From Lucifuga dentata (taxonomy: Eukaryota > Chordata > Actinopteri > Ophidiiformes > Bythitidae), in assembly GCA_014773175.1 (NCBI GenBank), contig VXCM01001007.1, positions 62,001 to 126,000 of the forward strand: DNA of 64,000 bases, in the 5' to 3' direction. The notes under the pieces were generated by a model. It did not search any database. It had not been told where the DNA came from and saw only the letters and a list, made by a program, of their open reading frames with translations. Positions 50,819 through 64,000 of this stretch are shown in pieces. Every line of letters starts with the position of its first letter. Position 1 is the first letter of the stretch. The translations under genes and the position numbers were made by a program.

Positions 50819-53800
50819 AAGAGTGGCTTTATTTTTCAAGCTTCAGCACCAACAGGAAATAACCTCTGTGATGTCACAGGAAGTTACCTTCCCTGACTTT
50901 ACACAGCACCCTCTGATTTCACAAAATGACATCATTAAAAAAAGAAGACTTTATTCGTTATTTTCACGAGGTGAACAGTTCTCCCCATGACCGACAAACT
51001 GAATCTGTGATTCCAGAGAATATGGAATATTATGTATTAACTGTATAAACACACACACAACATTCTTAGCATATTAGCATATATCAGTGCACACGCACAC
51101 ACAGACACATGCACAAATCCATTACTGCATGAGCACATGCATACACACTCAGAGTGGGCTGTGACAACAGCAGGTATCCAGTGACAGTGCAGGGCTGGAT
51201 AGTAACTACTGCAGAGGCCATTTGACACCTCCTGTATGGAGATTCAGACGCAGTGCTCTGGCTGCATACTGAAACACTGCACAGCCAGCCCGCATGGACT
51301 CCAAGCTTTGACATTTCATTTGTCTGAATACTGACTCTTAAAGCTACATTTTAAGTGTACTTCAATATGTCCCTTTCTCTCTTTCTTTTTTTGAAAGCCA
51401 TTTGTGCCATATTTCATGTGTTTTTTTAATCACCATAAACAATCATAAAAATGTTTGTTTTCTGTAAAACACACCATCCTTTATAGTTCCTGTTATGAAT
51501 CTTCAGATGTCAGCACATTCTATAATGCCAACAGGCTGCAGGCATAGTGATAGTAAATTTTAACTCTGAATCTCCATTTCTCCTCCTCAGCCAAGAGGCT
51601 GGGCCCACTGTGGAACCTCAAGTGGATCAACTTATTCAGAAAGAGCTCACAAGATGGCCAAGAGGAGCTGCATATGCACAGAGAATGACCACAACTGTTA
51701 CCCTATAGGGTGTAAAGATGCATTGATGCATCTTGAATCAAACCTCAAACAGAAAAGGATTTTACTGACCATCACTTTGCAGCAGAAATAGCTCAGCAGA
51801 CAAGGTTAAACATTTGATTAACACGGACAGTTTGTTTACATAGTAACCGCTCATATTAAGCTGGTCTTGTGAAAAGTGGAGAAGACTTCTACACTGACAG
51901 CACACATCAATAAAGCATCCAATACAGATGAAACCACTAAGCCTATTGCCAGCATACAGTATGTGTATATGTGTAGACGTGCTGTGTGTCTGTGTGATGA
52001 GAGATTTAGTATTAGAAACTCATCAAAAGATAAAGCAACAACAACAACAAATTGTTCAGCTGGTGATTTCTTGGACATACGTGTTGTCATAAACAGACGT
52101 GCATGCACACAAAAATGCAAGTTTTTATTGTGTCAACATGTCATGATGTGCCTGTATATCCAGCACCACCATCAGATCCACCACACATACGCACACACGC
52201 ACCCACACAACCAAATATACTGAAAGCATACTGCCATCTATATATATCCACACACACACATAGAAGCACACACGCGCACACATGGACCATAGAGCGTAAC
52301 AACATGATGCATCCCTACTAATCCATGTGGTCATCCTCTGGGGTCAGGGCTGACACACATCTCCAGTATTCTGACAGTGATTTCCCTTGTGTGCTGTTAT
52401 GCAGCTGCCACCTTAAAATTCCCCCACCCCCTTACAAACGCGCACGCATGCACGCACACATGCACACACCTACACACAGGTCACCAAACTGCTTGACAGT
52501 GCCCAACCTAATTCTACACCTGTCTCCACATTTTTTCCACCCCCTACCTCTCTGTCTGCTTGGCTTATTGGCTTGTTTGGAAGCTTGCTTGCTAACTTTT
52601 CAACCCCAAATTGTCTGGTTGCCAGGCTTATCTCTCTGGTTTGCTAAGAGAACTTATTGCAGCAATTTATTCTTTTTGGCCGGTTGACTACTGAACTACC
52701 CTCACAGCCAAGGTTGGCAGTGCAACAACCATGACTTGCTGACTAAACCCCTACCTGCCTAACTATCTCCCTGCCAAGCTCAAAGGATAGCTGTCTGGCT
52801 CTGCACCTGCTAAGCCTCGCCCCTGCACAGGGACGTGGGGAATACACAACACCAAGCTGTTTAATGAGAATATTCAGACAGACGCATGCAGTGGCAGCTA
52901 CTGGGAGACACTGCTGGGCCTGTGGGGTCTGGAGATTACTGCTCGTGATAGGAGCTGACACCACTGACATAGTGGTTCTCTCTGTCTGTCTCTTATGTGC
53001 ACAAAATCATTATTTCAACAGATGTATTGTTCCAATAAGGGTTAGAACATAAACAAGAGATAATACTTCACTTGTGATAATTCCTGAAGTATGTTAAAAA
53101 GAAATATACCCTGTGCAGGGTTGCCTGAGCTTCTTCTCTAATCTCTCTCTCTAGACTCTCCACATTGCAAGAGAAAGAGTGGCACATTTTCAGGTCAGTT
53201 ATTACTGATGTCTTGAAGATTGGAGGTACACTTAGCAACAGCATCAGCCTTCAGGAAGTTAGTCACTATTCAGGGTGAGTGTGAATCAATGTTATACTGC
53301 AGTCTGGTGTGATTTGGCTGAGTAAAAAAAAACACATTTAGGACCATTTGTTCTCTATTAAACACTGACACAGGTCAGTCTTCTACTTAGAATAGAAATT
53401 AGGTCGCTTTTGTTTCTGACTTTTCCCGACCATTGTGTTAAGGTCACGGTTATTAAGCTTTGCACAATGGTTCTTTGTGTGTGAGCAGAACATCATCTTT
53501 GTGCATTACGTCAGAGTGACGCCTCAAACTGTACTGAGTCATTCTGTGCCTTTAAGTCCCTTCTTCTCCCTTGCTCATTACTCTTTATTTACACCCACAG
53601 GGCAATGTAGACGGCCAAAGTGCAGTGACACAAAAATAAAACCATGCATGTGCACACACAGACACACATAAACACACACAGACCGTACATGCAGAAGGTG
53701 AACAAATATTATCATCACTGGAGGGACTTCTATTTAGTTTTATGAAAGTAAAATGAAACCCCCCACCAACACACAGGTGATGAAATATAGTCATGACTGG

Positions 53801-54439
53801 GGGGAGTTGTGTTTAATAACGTACTGAAGGAAAATACTTCCATAGGTGGGTGGAAACAACTTTCTCAGAGTAAACCGTGGGTGGAAAGATGCGTGTCCTT
53901 CAGTTTTGCACAGATGGAGGGAGAAGAGAATTACAGAGTGAGAGGGAGAGACTGAGTAATATAAGCTACATGACTGCAGAATAAATATCACACGTAAGAG
54001 GAAGAGCATCAAAACATGTCTTTCTAAAAAAGAAAACAAACTGTACAGAATGTGAACTTAGCCATTTTTTCCTGCCCCTACGATTCAATTAGATGCCTCA
54101 CAGTAAATATATGGTGCTGTGAGAGTGTGAGTCTGCTCATCATCTTTTGGATCATTTCCAAAGTGTAATGACATGTGACCCAGTGTCCCAGTGGATCAAA
54201 GTGAGGAGGCAGATGATAAGTGACAGAGGATGCTTCAAAAGCCCCACTCACCATGAGTCATCGCTAACTGCCCCTGAGGTTAGCATGGCTGTCACTCAAA
54301 CTGTTTTCAAATCAATGCAACTTCAACTAGCATAGTTGATTATGGTTTTAATGAGGGAACCCTGATTGATTTCCATTAGTTTATCACAGAGCAGAACACC
54401 TCAGGGACATGGTTTAATTTCCTTAGTATCCATTTACCC
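50819..54439. other. Intron 2, unannotated
   Basis: CA-rich patches (51045-51115, 52180-52285, 52440-52485) and nothing else I can name. A pyrimidine tract and CAG at about 51570-51592 precede about 110 bases open in all three frames, which could be an exon or chance. Confidence 0.4.
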
Positions 54440-54490
54440 TTAAAGCTGGGCCATAACATGCCTCTTATGTTTGAATCATTGTTAGATTCA
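54440..54490 (+). mobile_element. Left end of a TTAA MITE (degenerate fragment)
   Basis: TTAAAGCTGGGCCATAACAT followed by ATGTTTGAATC resembles the left terminus of copy B (27253). No right end found. Confidence 0.4.
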
Positions 54491-56807
54491 AAGAATTGGA
54501 CTGACAAGATTACCACTTGTAATATTTGTGTTGCTAGGCAATGGTGGGGAGGTGGGGGTATAATATCAGGTCATAATATATTAGTAAGCTATGCGAAAGC
54601 TTTGCATCTGTCCTTAGTGTTTTCAGAACAGTTACACTTCTGCTCAGCCCACACACCTAGTCATCACTCTTACCTATCAAATCGCCTCCTCTAAGTCACT
54701 TCTCATGTAATTACTATGACTAACACCACCACTAACTGGGAAATAACAGGATCCTGTGACTGGTGGTATAACTAAAATGAGTTTCTAGCAATACCAGCTC
54801 TGAGAAAGTAAGGAATGGGTGGGGTAAAACCATAACCTACTGTACTTCCAGATATTCTCATACTTTGAAGCCAGTCATCCAGTCATCTCCCACTCCCACA
54901 CCCACTGGTGTCCACAGCTGATGGCAGCAGTGACGAATAGCCTACACATTATCTCACCACCCAGAAGACTCCAATCAAGCACCAGTCTCCAAACTTACTG
55001 TTATGGTGTACGTGGTTGTGCATGCACGTCTGTTGCTGAACAATGTGCTGATGTACATTATACATCTCCTGTAGTTTATGCACTCAAGTGCATCTGTTTA
55101 TGTATTGTACTTATCTTTTTTTTATGTGTGTGTGAGTGTAACTTCCTGCAACATCACCACACCTACAGGAGGTGAGTTAGAGGGTTTGCAGATTGATCTC
55201 TGAGTACTCTCTGCCTCCTCATCTGAATCCATTGGAGACACGATAGAGAGCTGTGAACTTGTCTCTTTCACTCAGATTTATTGAAATGATATACACTCAG
55301 TGCCGGCTCTTGGCACAGATTTTAGACTGCATTTTAAAATAAGAGTCCTCTGCAATTTGAGAGCATACAGGTAGCTACAGAGAAATATTGGAGAAAGGCT
55401 GCACAGTCCAAAGTTTGATCTTTACACAATTCATGATGTATGGGTGGAACTTGTTAAGGTGTAATGAAATTTGTACTAATGCTAGCTAATTGCGCTGCAG
55501 GTACAATTTAAAGATTTCTCTTCTAATGCAAAATCCCTTGAGACATTTCTCCCATGAGAATGATGGTTGACCTTATAATGTAGTCATTTACATATAACCT
55601 TAAGCTGTACAGCTGCACTTATCAAAGGAGGTTTATACTAGTAAAGCTGATGCATGATGTGGCTAGCACCAAGGACAGCTCTACTGTAAAGACGAGAGGT
55701 TAAAAAAGATTCCTCAGTGTTAAGAGGAACAGTGAAATTGAGATTTATTTATCCATTATTCAATCCTATATGTTAATTAATTGCATCATGTTTAAAAATT
55801 GTTTGGAAGGAGAGGAAAAGGAACATAATAATTTAACAGAAAGAAATATACGTCACCCAAACTAAGCTTTGGTTTGCAAGAACAATTGGGTGCAACACAG
55901 TTTCATGGTCTAAAAGCATATGTGGTATGGTAGCAGGCTGAAATGCTATTTCAGTGCGAATGGACAGACAGGACTGAGTGTTCTTTAAGGGAAAAAGTTT
56001 TTTTTTTTTTTTTTTTTTTTTTATGGATTTAAGTCCAACATTAGTTAAGAATATCAAGTGTGTAGGGCCAAAATGCATTTGGCACTATTTTACACTTTTG
56101 TTATTGAATAAAATCCTATGAACCAAATTCCAAGAGGCATTAAGGAAAGACAAATGGTTTAAAATCAAAATCAAAGTAGTAATAAAGCATCTTTAAATAA
56201 ATCTTATCATTATTGAACTAAGTGGTGGTTTTGATACCAATGATCAAAGCTTTAGTGCATGCCTTGGAAATTATAAATGTACCAATATATTCTGAATTTG
56301 GTAACAAATCTGGTGTCATTTTATTTGGCTCCCCAAATTCCACCAGTCAATATTATGACAAACTGAGCTGCTTGAGAAAGTGCAATATGCTAGGCTGGCA
56401 GAAATTCAAGGATAGTATTTCCTGCAGACCTGTTTTATAGGAAGCCAAAGCCAGAGCTTGTCAGGGCTACAGCACCACCTGGAATTTGCAAAACACCAGC
56501 ACAGGCCCAATCCAAGCTCATTCCCAAGATGATGTGTCAACTTAGTTTTATCATTTGTTGATTTACACAAGAGGTATGAACATATTAGCCACAGTATTTT
56601 ATTGGCATTGTGTTAAATTTTTCATTGATTTAAAAAGCTTCCTTGTTTAATTTATTTACATTAATAAGAAAGCAATTGTCCGTGTCTGACACAAGTTATG
56701 TTAGTCATTTTTCTTGTTTGTATATGCTGAATACTTTTATTTTTCCTCACTGTGATGTACATACATTGTAGTTATATCATTTTTACTCCCACTGCCTCTC
56801 TTCTAGG

Positions 56808-56838
<31 letters not shown>

Positions 56839-57061
56839 CCCCCATCTCCCTGCCTTCTCTATGGTTTCTGGTTACTGAGGAGGATGTTGTCCTCTTGGTA
56901 ACAGCTAGAGGAGGATGACCCCATCCTCAACAGCCCTACAGCCAGTCCTAGCCAATCACAGATCAGGAAGGTTTGAGACACACATCCTGATAGCTTGTCT
57001 CCTGCCATCAAGGTCCTGGCACTTCACTTGGGCAACCTTGACTCACCCCACACACACACCA
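54491..57061. other. Intron 2 with a TC microsatellite
   Basis: A poly-T run at 55999-56022 and (TC)n at 56813-56839. No gene or element recognised. Confidence 0.45.
56813..56839. repeat. (TC)n microsatellite
   Basis: About 13 TC units. Confidence 0.95.
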
Positions 57062-57192
57062 CCACCTGCTGAAGCCTGTCCCATTGCATCCTATTACCCG
57101 CTGTATAACAGTGAAAAGCAAGTGGGGNCCACCTGCTGAAGCCTGTCCCATTGCATCCTATTACCCGCTGTATAACAGTGAAAAGCAAGTGG
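57062..57192. repeat. 65-bp direct duplication around single N (57127): assembly artefact
   Basis: 57062-57126 equals 57128-57192, separated by one N. Confidence 0.9.
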
Positions 57193-60100
57193 GGAAAAGG
57201 CAATGGCAGCAGCAGCGGGGAGGGGGGCATTTGGTGTCAAACAATGACTTAGACTTTCTCAGTTCCCTCAATGCTCAATAATTACAATATACCGCCACAA
57301 CATACGGCCAGGTCAGATATAAGGAGAAAGACAACTGCTTCCTAATGACAGCCAATTCTGTAGATGAAGACAAATCAGGGGATATTGACTAATTAGACAT
57401 GCAGTGAATTCAGAACCTAAAGTGGCTTAATTAAGACACCAGCATCATCATTTTTGCATGTCTACACAGAATTTTAATAGTACTAAAGGCAAAATAATCA
57501 CATAATAATCACATAACTTTTACAGCAGCTGCACAAAATAAAGCCTTAAGGACTATGTAACTGAGCAGAAGAATGGCAGTCTGGCTTGGTACAGCCCCTA
57601 CCTGTGATTTGGACTGACACAATGAAAAGCCTTTTAATTTAAAAAAAAAAAAAAAAATTATTTAAAATTTAAGGACATAATATTTTAAAGGCAGAAAATT
57701 GGACTTGGTTATAAAAATCATATGCCATGACTCTTTATTTTCAGTGATATTGCAATTTTGTCATATTGAATGTCACTCCCAACCTTTTGTCCTTCTTATT
57801 TAAAATGCCAGTTTTTCTTACTGTTTCTTCTCCATGGTATTTTTGAAGGCAGCTAAGCGGCAATACAGTGTTGTGTAATTCTTTTTTTTTCATGTCCATT
57901 TAAACAAGAACAATAGACATTTAGAAACATATTTGATTAAATTTTCCCTTAAATTAAATCACCTTGATATTCTGGATAAACACACTTACAACTTACTCAC
58001 TTTTCTGCTATTAAACACGTAACAGTAAGTTTATGAGCCGAGAAACACAATTTTGTCAGTTTTCTCAGCTTTTTATTTAGACTTTTAACTTTCTGTTCAA
58101 ATCATAGTCTTCACTGACAGAAATGGTAATTTGCATCCCCAGTGGTTGAAACAATTGAAATTATGTTTATTGTTGTGTAAGTATATTATAATTCAAATAC
58201 TGCTGTTATTCGCATACCCTTGGACAATAACTTCTCAAAATTCTATTGGTCCTTTTAAATAAATATTCAATGGTAAAATTCCCTTTTAATGCCACTGTTC
58301 ATCATATTTAAGTTTTTGGATAATTATCTGTGGGTATGTCTGAGCCCTTAATGATTTCACAGATGTTCTGCACAGCTCTATCATAGTGCTTGGACTTGGC
58401 CAATGTTTTCCTCTGGACTGGACTGAGTCACTCCTCTGCTCTTTGTCTCTGAGGTAGAGTCCTGATGATTCTTCAGCCCATCCTCAGCCCGCAGCCAGCT
58501 TTCATTACCACACAGCCAGCTCACCTCTGTGCTTTACTCTAACAGAGTCTACTCTAACACACACACAATGAGAACCTGTTTCAGTTTAATCCTGTCTGCA
58601 ATCACTACAGCAGTTTCATGATTTAAGTGGCTAAAAGGATGTTTAGACACTTGGATATTCTGTGTTTCTTCATCTGCATATTTGGTTTTACAGATACTGG
58701 TTTCACAGTATATAGATGGCTGATTTTCTACGACTCAGCCAGCAACATGCAAAGAAAGAATAAGTTTCCCAACTAATTGGTTGTACATGATGTGGATCTG
58801 TCATCTCCTTTGCTACAGGCAGTAATGATAAAAACAACTTCTTTGTCTAACATTGTTACAGGACTAGTTGGATTGTGGCGCTTGTTATAAGAATTTAAAA
58901 GCATAAGACAGTAATAGTAAGTTGTTGAGACATTTAATGCAGAAGAAAATCTGTCATTCTGTAATTGTGATTATAGTAATTGACTCTTTTCTTCAACATG
59001 ATCTGTGATGAGTAGAAAAGAAATGACTAAAGTCATTTTATGTCCACCCACTGATCTCAGCTTAGGCTATATTGATTTTTGCTCCGGTGGGCGAGAGTGA
59101 ACTCCCACAAAATGAATGACCAATAGAAAAGCATGGTGTTTCGAAGTAAAAGCGTCACAAAGAAAGATTGGCCTCTACACTGGGATGGTGCTGCAGCTCA
59201 AATAAAGAACTCTGTCTTCCTCAATTAGAAATTAATCCACAACACTGCACCAACAAATGCATTCCCACCATGTTATACTGACGCAGAAAAAGCTTTATCA
59301 GCACTCTACCCTGACAATTTAACAATAGTCTGCTTAATTCTTATACATTATGTACTGCAAGCCTTGTATAGCAGCACAGCACAAATATACATTTTTACAA
59401 ATTCTAAGTGTTTTGTTGTCATATTAGCATACAAATGAGCCCGTTAAGAGGAACACCAAACACGTGCAAGAAAATATTGCCATAACCAAGAGATATCAAA
59501 GAGAAAGAAATACCATGCAGGAACAGGAACACACAGGCTTCAAATTAAAGCATGGAAAACTGTTCTTGAAAACACAGTGATAAGTCTGTGGATTCATAAA
59601 GTTAACTCAATATCCAATTTAATACGCTTTTCCATATGGATGAATAAGTTATCATGAAAAAGACAACATGACATTCATACATAAGATCCTACATTTTATT
59701 GTATTTGGAAGAAATTTCCTTTGCACCAGCTAATGTCATCATTATGTAAAGGTTGTGTAAACATCTCCTCTATTTTTCCTTGCAACTAGTCTCTCTTTCC
59801 ATTTTCATTTATCTCTATTCCTCTTTGTCAACACCTCTCCATCTACCAGCCAAGCCAACCAGTTTAACACTTGAATAGAAGAAACGTGTGTTCTCACCAA
59901 TCAGTCCGTCTACATACACACACACAGCCTTACTCTGATGGGGGGAGGAGTTGCTGTGCCGTCTACTCTACCAGCCACATCCTACTGCTCAGATGCAAAA
60001 AGAATTGTCAACTTCCCTCTTCCTCAAAAGGCAACGTCAGCTCAGTGAACAAGCGGGATCTTAAAATCTGGTAATTAATTTTGGCAGGTCCTTGTATTTA

Positions 60101-62538
60101 CTTACATTATAGCACACTTAGGAGAGTGAACATAAAGCAACATGGTAAAGGACCATTTTACTGACATGCACTGATTTCACATTCCCTTTGTGTTGTTAAA
60201 ATTAAGCGATAGTCTGTGTGGTAACCTGGCCTGGCTTGGATTTTACAGTTTATTCAATAATCAATTCTGCCAGTGAGAAAACAATAAAAACATAAAAACC
60301 CTGCATACACAACCTACAAACTCATCTACACAACAGCAGGACTACCCACACTTACATACACTTACACAAAATGGCATGTACAGATTTCTATCTTCAAATC
60401 ACTTATACAGCCTTTTTCAGTTAATTTGGCATGTAAATACACTGTGAGCTTCAGATCAATAGCTCATTTAAAATAGATGCATTTCAGATTGCTCTTACAA
60501 AATTAAAATGATAAATCGGGAACTGCACAATTTTACACATTAAATTCAGTTAATTAGTTCTGGGGAATGCTATTAAGCATGTGGAAACAACTAATAAAAT
60601 TAGCTAGTTGGTTAGCATCCTTAGACTCAACATGTTCAGCAGTAATTCCAAAGGAACAGACCACCATGATACAAAATTTGCTTCCATCTCACTAGTAACA
60701 TTTTTTTTACCCACACACACATATGCACACATATATGCACACACAACAACCATGCACACCAAGCAACATCAAACCGTATATCACCTCATCAATTTATCTC
60801 CCATGGCACTGCAGGAGACAGGTGATGAAGTTTGGACACACTCATAATCTTATTATTGCTGCACCTCCCTGGCCTGGACCAAGGCCAAAACACATATTGT
60901 ACAAATAAAACAAGAGACAGACAGACTGGGGAGAGCAAGGTGCCTGTTCCAACCTCTGGCACCCTCCTCTCATATAGCTCTGTCACAGAACACCACAGAG
61001 CAGGATGAAAGATAGTCCTTGACATTTATGTCTGAATACTATGGGAGCCAAATGAATACGAATGGCTCAACATGTTTAAATGGCAAAATTTCTGCACTGC
61101 TTAGTTTCAGCTTGTGATTAAATTTAACAGAGAAATGCTAATTTCCTACACAGCAATAGAGTGCAGAAAAATGTAAACTCTCTGAGGGCATTTTGTTTGA
61201 CTAGGCTACTGTGCTGCAGAAAGCTAACATTATCTTGTATAATATGTGGCTGTGGGGTCATCTATCATGTAACAGACAGAGAATAAGCATAAATAGAGGT
61301 TAACTGTGATAATTATAGCACTGCTGCATGAGTACTGAGGATGGAGGAGAGGAAACCTGATCTGGCCTTGGATATCATGTGCAGTGAGGGAAAAGAAAGA
61401 TCGGGAAAGATCTGTGAGAAGCAGCCCTTCTCTGTTTATTTGAGAAATGCAGAGTGTGGACATGTTGCTCAGAAGTAGAAAACAAAAAAAGACAAAGGTT
61501 TGCCTTGAAGGCCCTGAATCACTGCATCATAAGCCTTGCAAGATGTCTTTTTGTCTTGAAAGCTCCTCTTTACATGAAGCATAGCCTTAAGGCTATGATT
61601 TTGACTGCACACTTGAATGAAGACAGACACACTAATCCATACAGAGGAAGGCAAAAACAGCAATAGTTAGCCAGGTGCAGACAGAAAGACAAACAAACAG
61701 AAGGTAAACATCAGGAAATGGATGACAGCAAAAACCACAGGAAGACTAAGAGACTGAGATAGGAAGGTGTGAGGAAGGGCGGTTTTAACGTGGGTGTGAA
61801 TTTACGGTGGTGTTTAGATGTGGTCTGGTAAGTGTTGCATTACTGGCGGCAGCAGTCTGTTGAGGTGATCACAGCTCAATCAGCTCCAGCCCAGTGTCAC
61901 TGCCGGGGACCAGCCATTCGTTATGGCATTCCTAATAGATATCTGGGCTACATGTCAGCCATAAATTACCATTACTACTGCTTCATCTCTCTCCTCCTTC
62001 TCATTCTCTGTCTCCTCTGCCTCATTTTCTGGTCTTCTCTCTTACATTTACTCAGTTTTCTTTTTTGAATTTATCTTTTTCAGACATTTCTGTTCTTTTT
62101 CTATATTATTCATCACTGTCCCCAGTATCATTCTAAGAGTATTTATCATTTGCTCTCCAGCTTTTCTCAGATAGTGTAGAATGATGGTCAGTCCAAGCAT
62201 TCAGACAGAAAACCATTGCCTCTCTGTGTTTCCCAGGAGGATGCTCCACAGCCAATATGTGGGTACAGGATTTTTTAAGGCTGGCTCCGCAAGCTGGGCT
62301 ATGTACAGGTAAATCACATGAGCTCATCACTCCAGGGAAAACTAACTTGTGTGCTCATCAGAAAAGAATAAAGCTGTATCCTTCCTTCGCAGGTTCACTG
62401 TGGGAAATTCTGTGCATGTGTGTTCGCGCGCACAATACTGCAATTTTGCCTTCGCTTCAAATAATATTCCATCAACAGACACTTTAACATAAAAAAGCAA
62501 CACATGCAAATTTATTGATGAAACAAACATGCATGCCA

Positions 62539-62593
<55 letters not shown>

Positions 62594-64000
62594 CTGTGTA
62601 TATACATACAATATACATACACACACACAGTCAAACAGTTTAAGTACTGCACAGCGTCTCTCTCCCTGAGGATAGTTCTGCTTTGTTGCATGCTCTTAAT
62701 CCAGCAGAGTGAATCATAGTCCAGCAGTCAGGTTAGTTAACCCTCTATGAGTCTCCCAGCACATCCATTCAGACAGATAGACAGCATGCTTCAGCTTCCT
62801 TCTATAAATAGCTGCTTTATGACCACAGGGAAATTTAGAGCAATTGAGAGGCGGCATCTCTTTACTTAACTCTAAATATTACTGCATCATTTGAATTGAA
62901 AATGGTTTTAGTCAAAAGCATTCCTATGTTTGTTGTCAGAGATTTATAATGTAAAAATATCTTCTTTTTTTTTTTTTGCATTCCTCATTTGCAAAAAATT
63001 CAACATCACAGTTTAAATATTTTTGATTTGGAAAGCAAAAATGCTAATGAGGACAGTAATATACTGTAAACATATCCATAATCTCCAATCAAGCAGAGTT
63101 ATAACATTAGAACCCCACTCTCAGTCATATATTTGAATACAACCCAACCACATTTTGGTTTGTATGTATTTATTTTTCTGGGACAGTACACATTCAAAAT
63201 CAAAATGTAAATGTGCCAGATTCAGCCAAGAGACTAATATTCATATGTAGTCGCTTGCCAGAATGTTAAAATGTCAGATATTACACACTCTGTAGTTACA
63301 TTACATTGCAGTCAGTACGTACTACACTACATTACACTACATTTAATCTAAATGAATCCGGTCTTTTTTTTTTTTTTTTTTTTTGCTTTAAAGTAGACAA
63401 CAAGGTAAAATTGATTCATCTTAAGCAAACTGATAAAAACAATTTAACCTGTTAAGCTGCACCGCCTGTTTTGACCATAATAATTCGAAAATGAAATATT
63501 CAATGAAAATGGCTATATCTCCTCAGTCCTTTTGTGTACAGACATAAGCTTGGGCTTTTCTGAAAGGTAAAAAATTCTACTTTCTTGTGAATCATCAAAT
63601 TTGCTCTCTAAATATTACAACAATTATAACATTAATAATGTGCAGGAATACTTCTCTATGATTCCATTCCAATGATTCCACTATATCCATCCCACATGTA
63701 TTCCATATTTGCAATATACTGTAGGTCTTGTTGAATCAGAATGTCAGTCAGGGTGACAGAGGTGTTCACATTTACATGTAGCAAGGCCGCATCCTTACAC
63801 AGACCTGAGTCACAATTACGTGTTCCTGAAGTGGGGTTGTTCATTCTGTCTAGTTGGAAAACATCTCTCCAGGGATCTGACCTTAGCCTCTGGCAAATAC
63901 TTTGACCTTTGCATCATGTTGTCTGTTAACACGGCACATTCTTTCTTAGTTGTACAGTGTCACAGCACTGAATGGTAATTCTTTAACAGTTATACAGTGA
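57193..64000. other. Intron 2, unannotated to window end
   Basis: AT-rich. Holds a poly-A run (57641-57657), a CA then TA repeat (62543-62593) and poly-T runs (62967-62979, 63365-63384). The block 61840-61980 is more GC-balanced and may be conserved non-coding DNA. No coding exon of ccdc85a or any other gene was recognised. Confidence 0.45.
62543..62593. repeat. (CA)n followed by (TA)n microsatellite
   Basis: About 16 CA units, a short spacer, then about 7 TA units. Confidence 0.95.

Overview
The window is vertebrate nuclear DNA, almost certainly from a ray-finned fish. It is AT-rich and full of microsatellites. Its mobile elements are the mix typical of teleosts: Tc1-like, hAT, L1-like, RLE-encoding LINE and RTE-like remnants plus TTAA- and TA-flanked MITEs. 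I cannot name the species.

Only one host gene is supported: the 5' part of ccdc85a (coiled-coil domain-containing 85A) on the + strand. Exon 1 (CDS 568-873) and the large exon 2 (2148-3237) give 465 codons plus one base. The exon that should follow (in CCDC85A it begins just after the GMN motif) was not found, so 3238-64000 is read as the start of a very long intron 2. The 5' leader has a (GA)28 tract and a 59-codon upstream ORF that overlaps the main start codon out of frame.

Intron 2, from left to right. 3238-8464: plain intron with one half of a TTAA MITE. 8465-9993: a TTAA MITE interrupted by a hAT element with a perfect 8-bp target duplication. 11907-13601: a 5'-truncated L1-like LINE on the minus strand with a 9-bp duplication. 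16550-16906: a possible Myb/SANT-like remnant. 20873-21620: a deleted Tc1-like element flanked by TA. 26470-26815: a second, clearer Myb/SANT-like remnant. 27253-27855: a complete TTAA MITE. 29029-29648: a TA-flanked MITE. 31723-31832: a small nested palindrome. 32936-34678: two different hAT remnants close together. 35370-37823: a Tc1-like element carrying two later insertions, an RTE-like LINE end and a fold-back element. 39583-40813: a further hAT-like element. 42880-43420: an L1 ORF1-like remnant. 48391-50585: an R4/Dong/Rex6-like LINE on the minus strand ending in a CA microsatellite. 50819-64000: mostly unannotated intron.

There are 18 single N bases. Five are flanked by exact direct duplications of 65-67 bp and the other 13 lie in or beside simple repeats or homopolymers. 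These look like unmerged contig ends rather than biology.

I found no multi-gene system and nothing that looks like a new coding system. The most interesting content is the layered nesting of transposons inside a giant developmental-gene intron, the TTAA MITE family, and the upstream ORF of ccdc85a.
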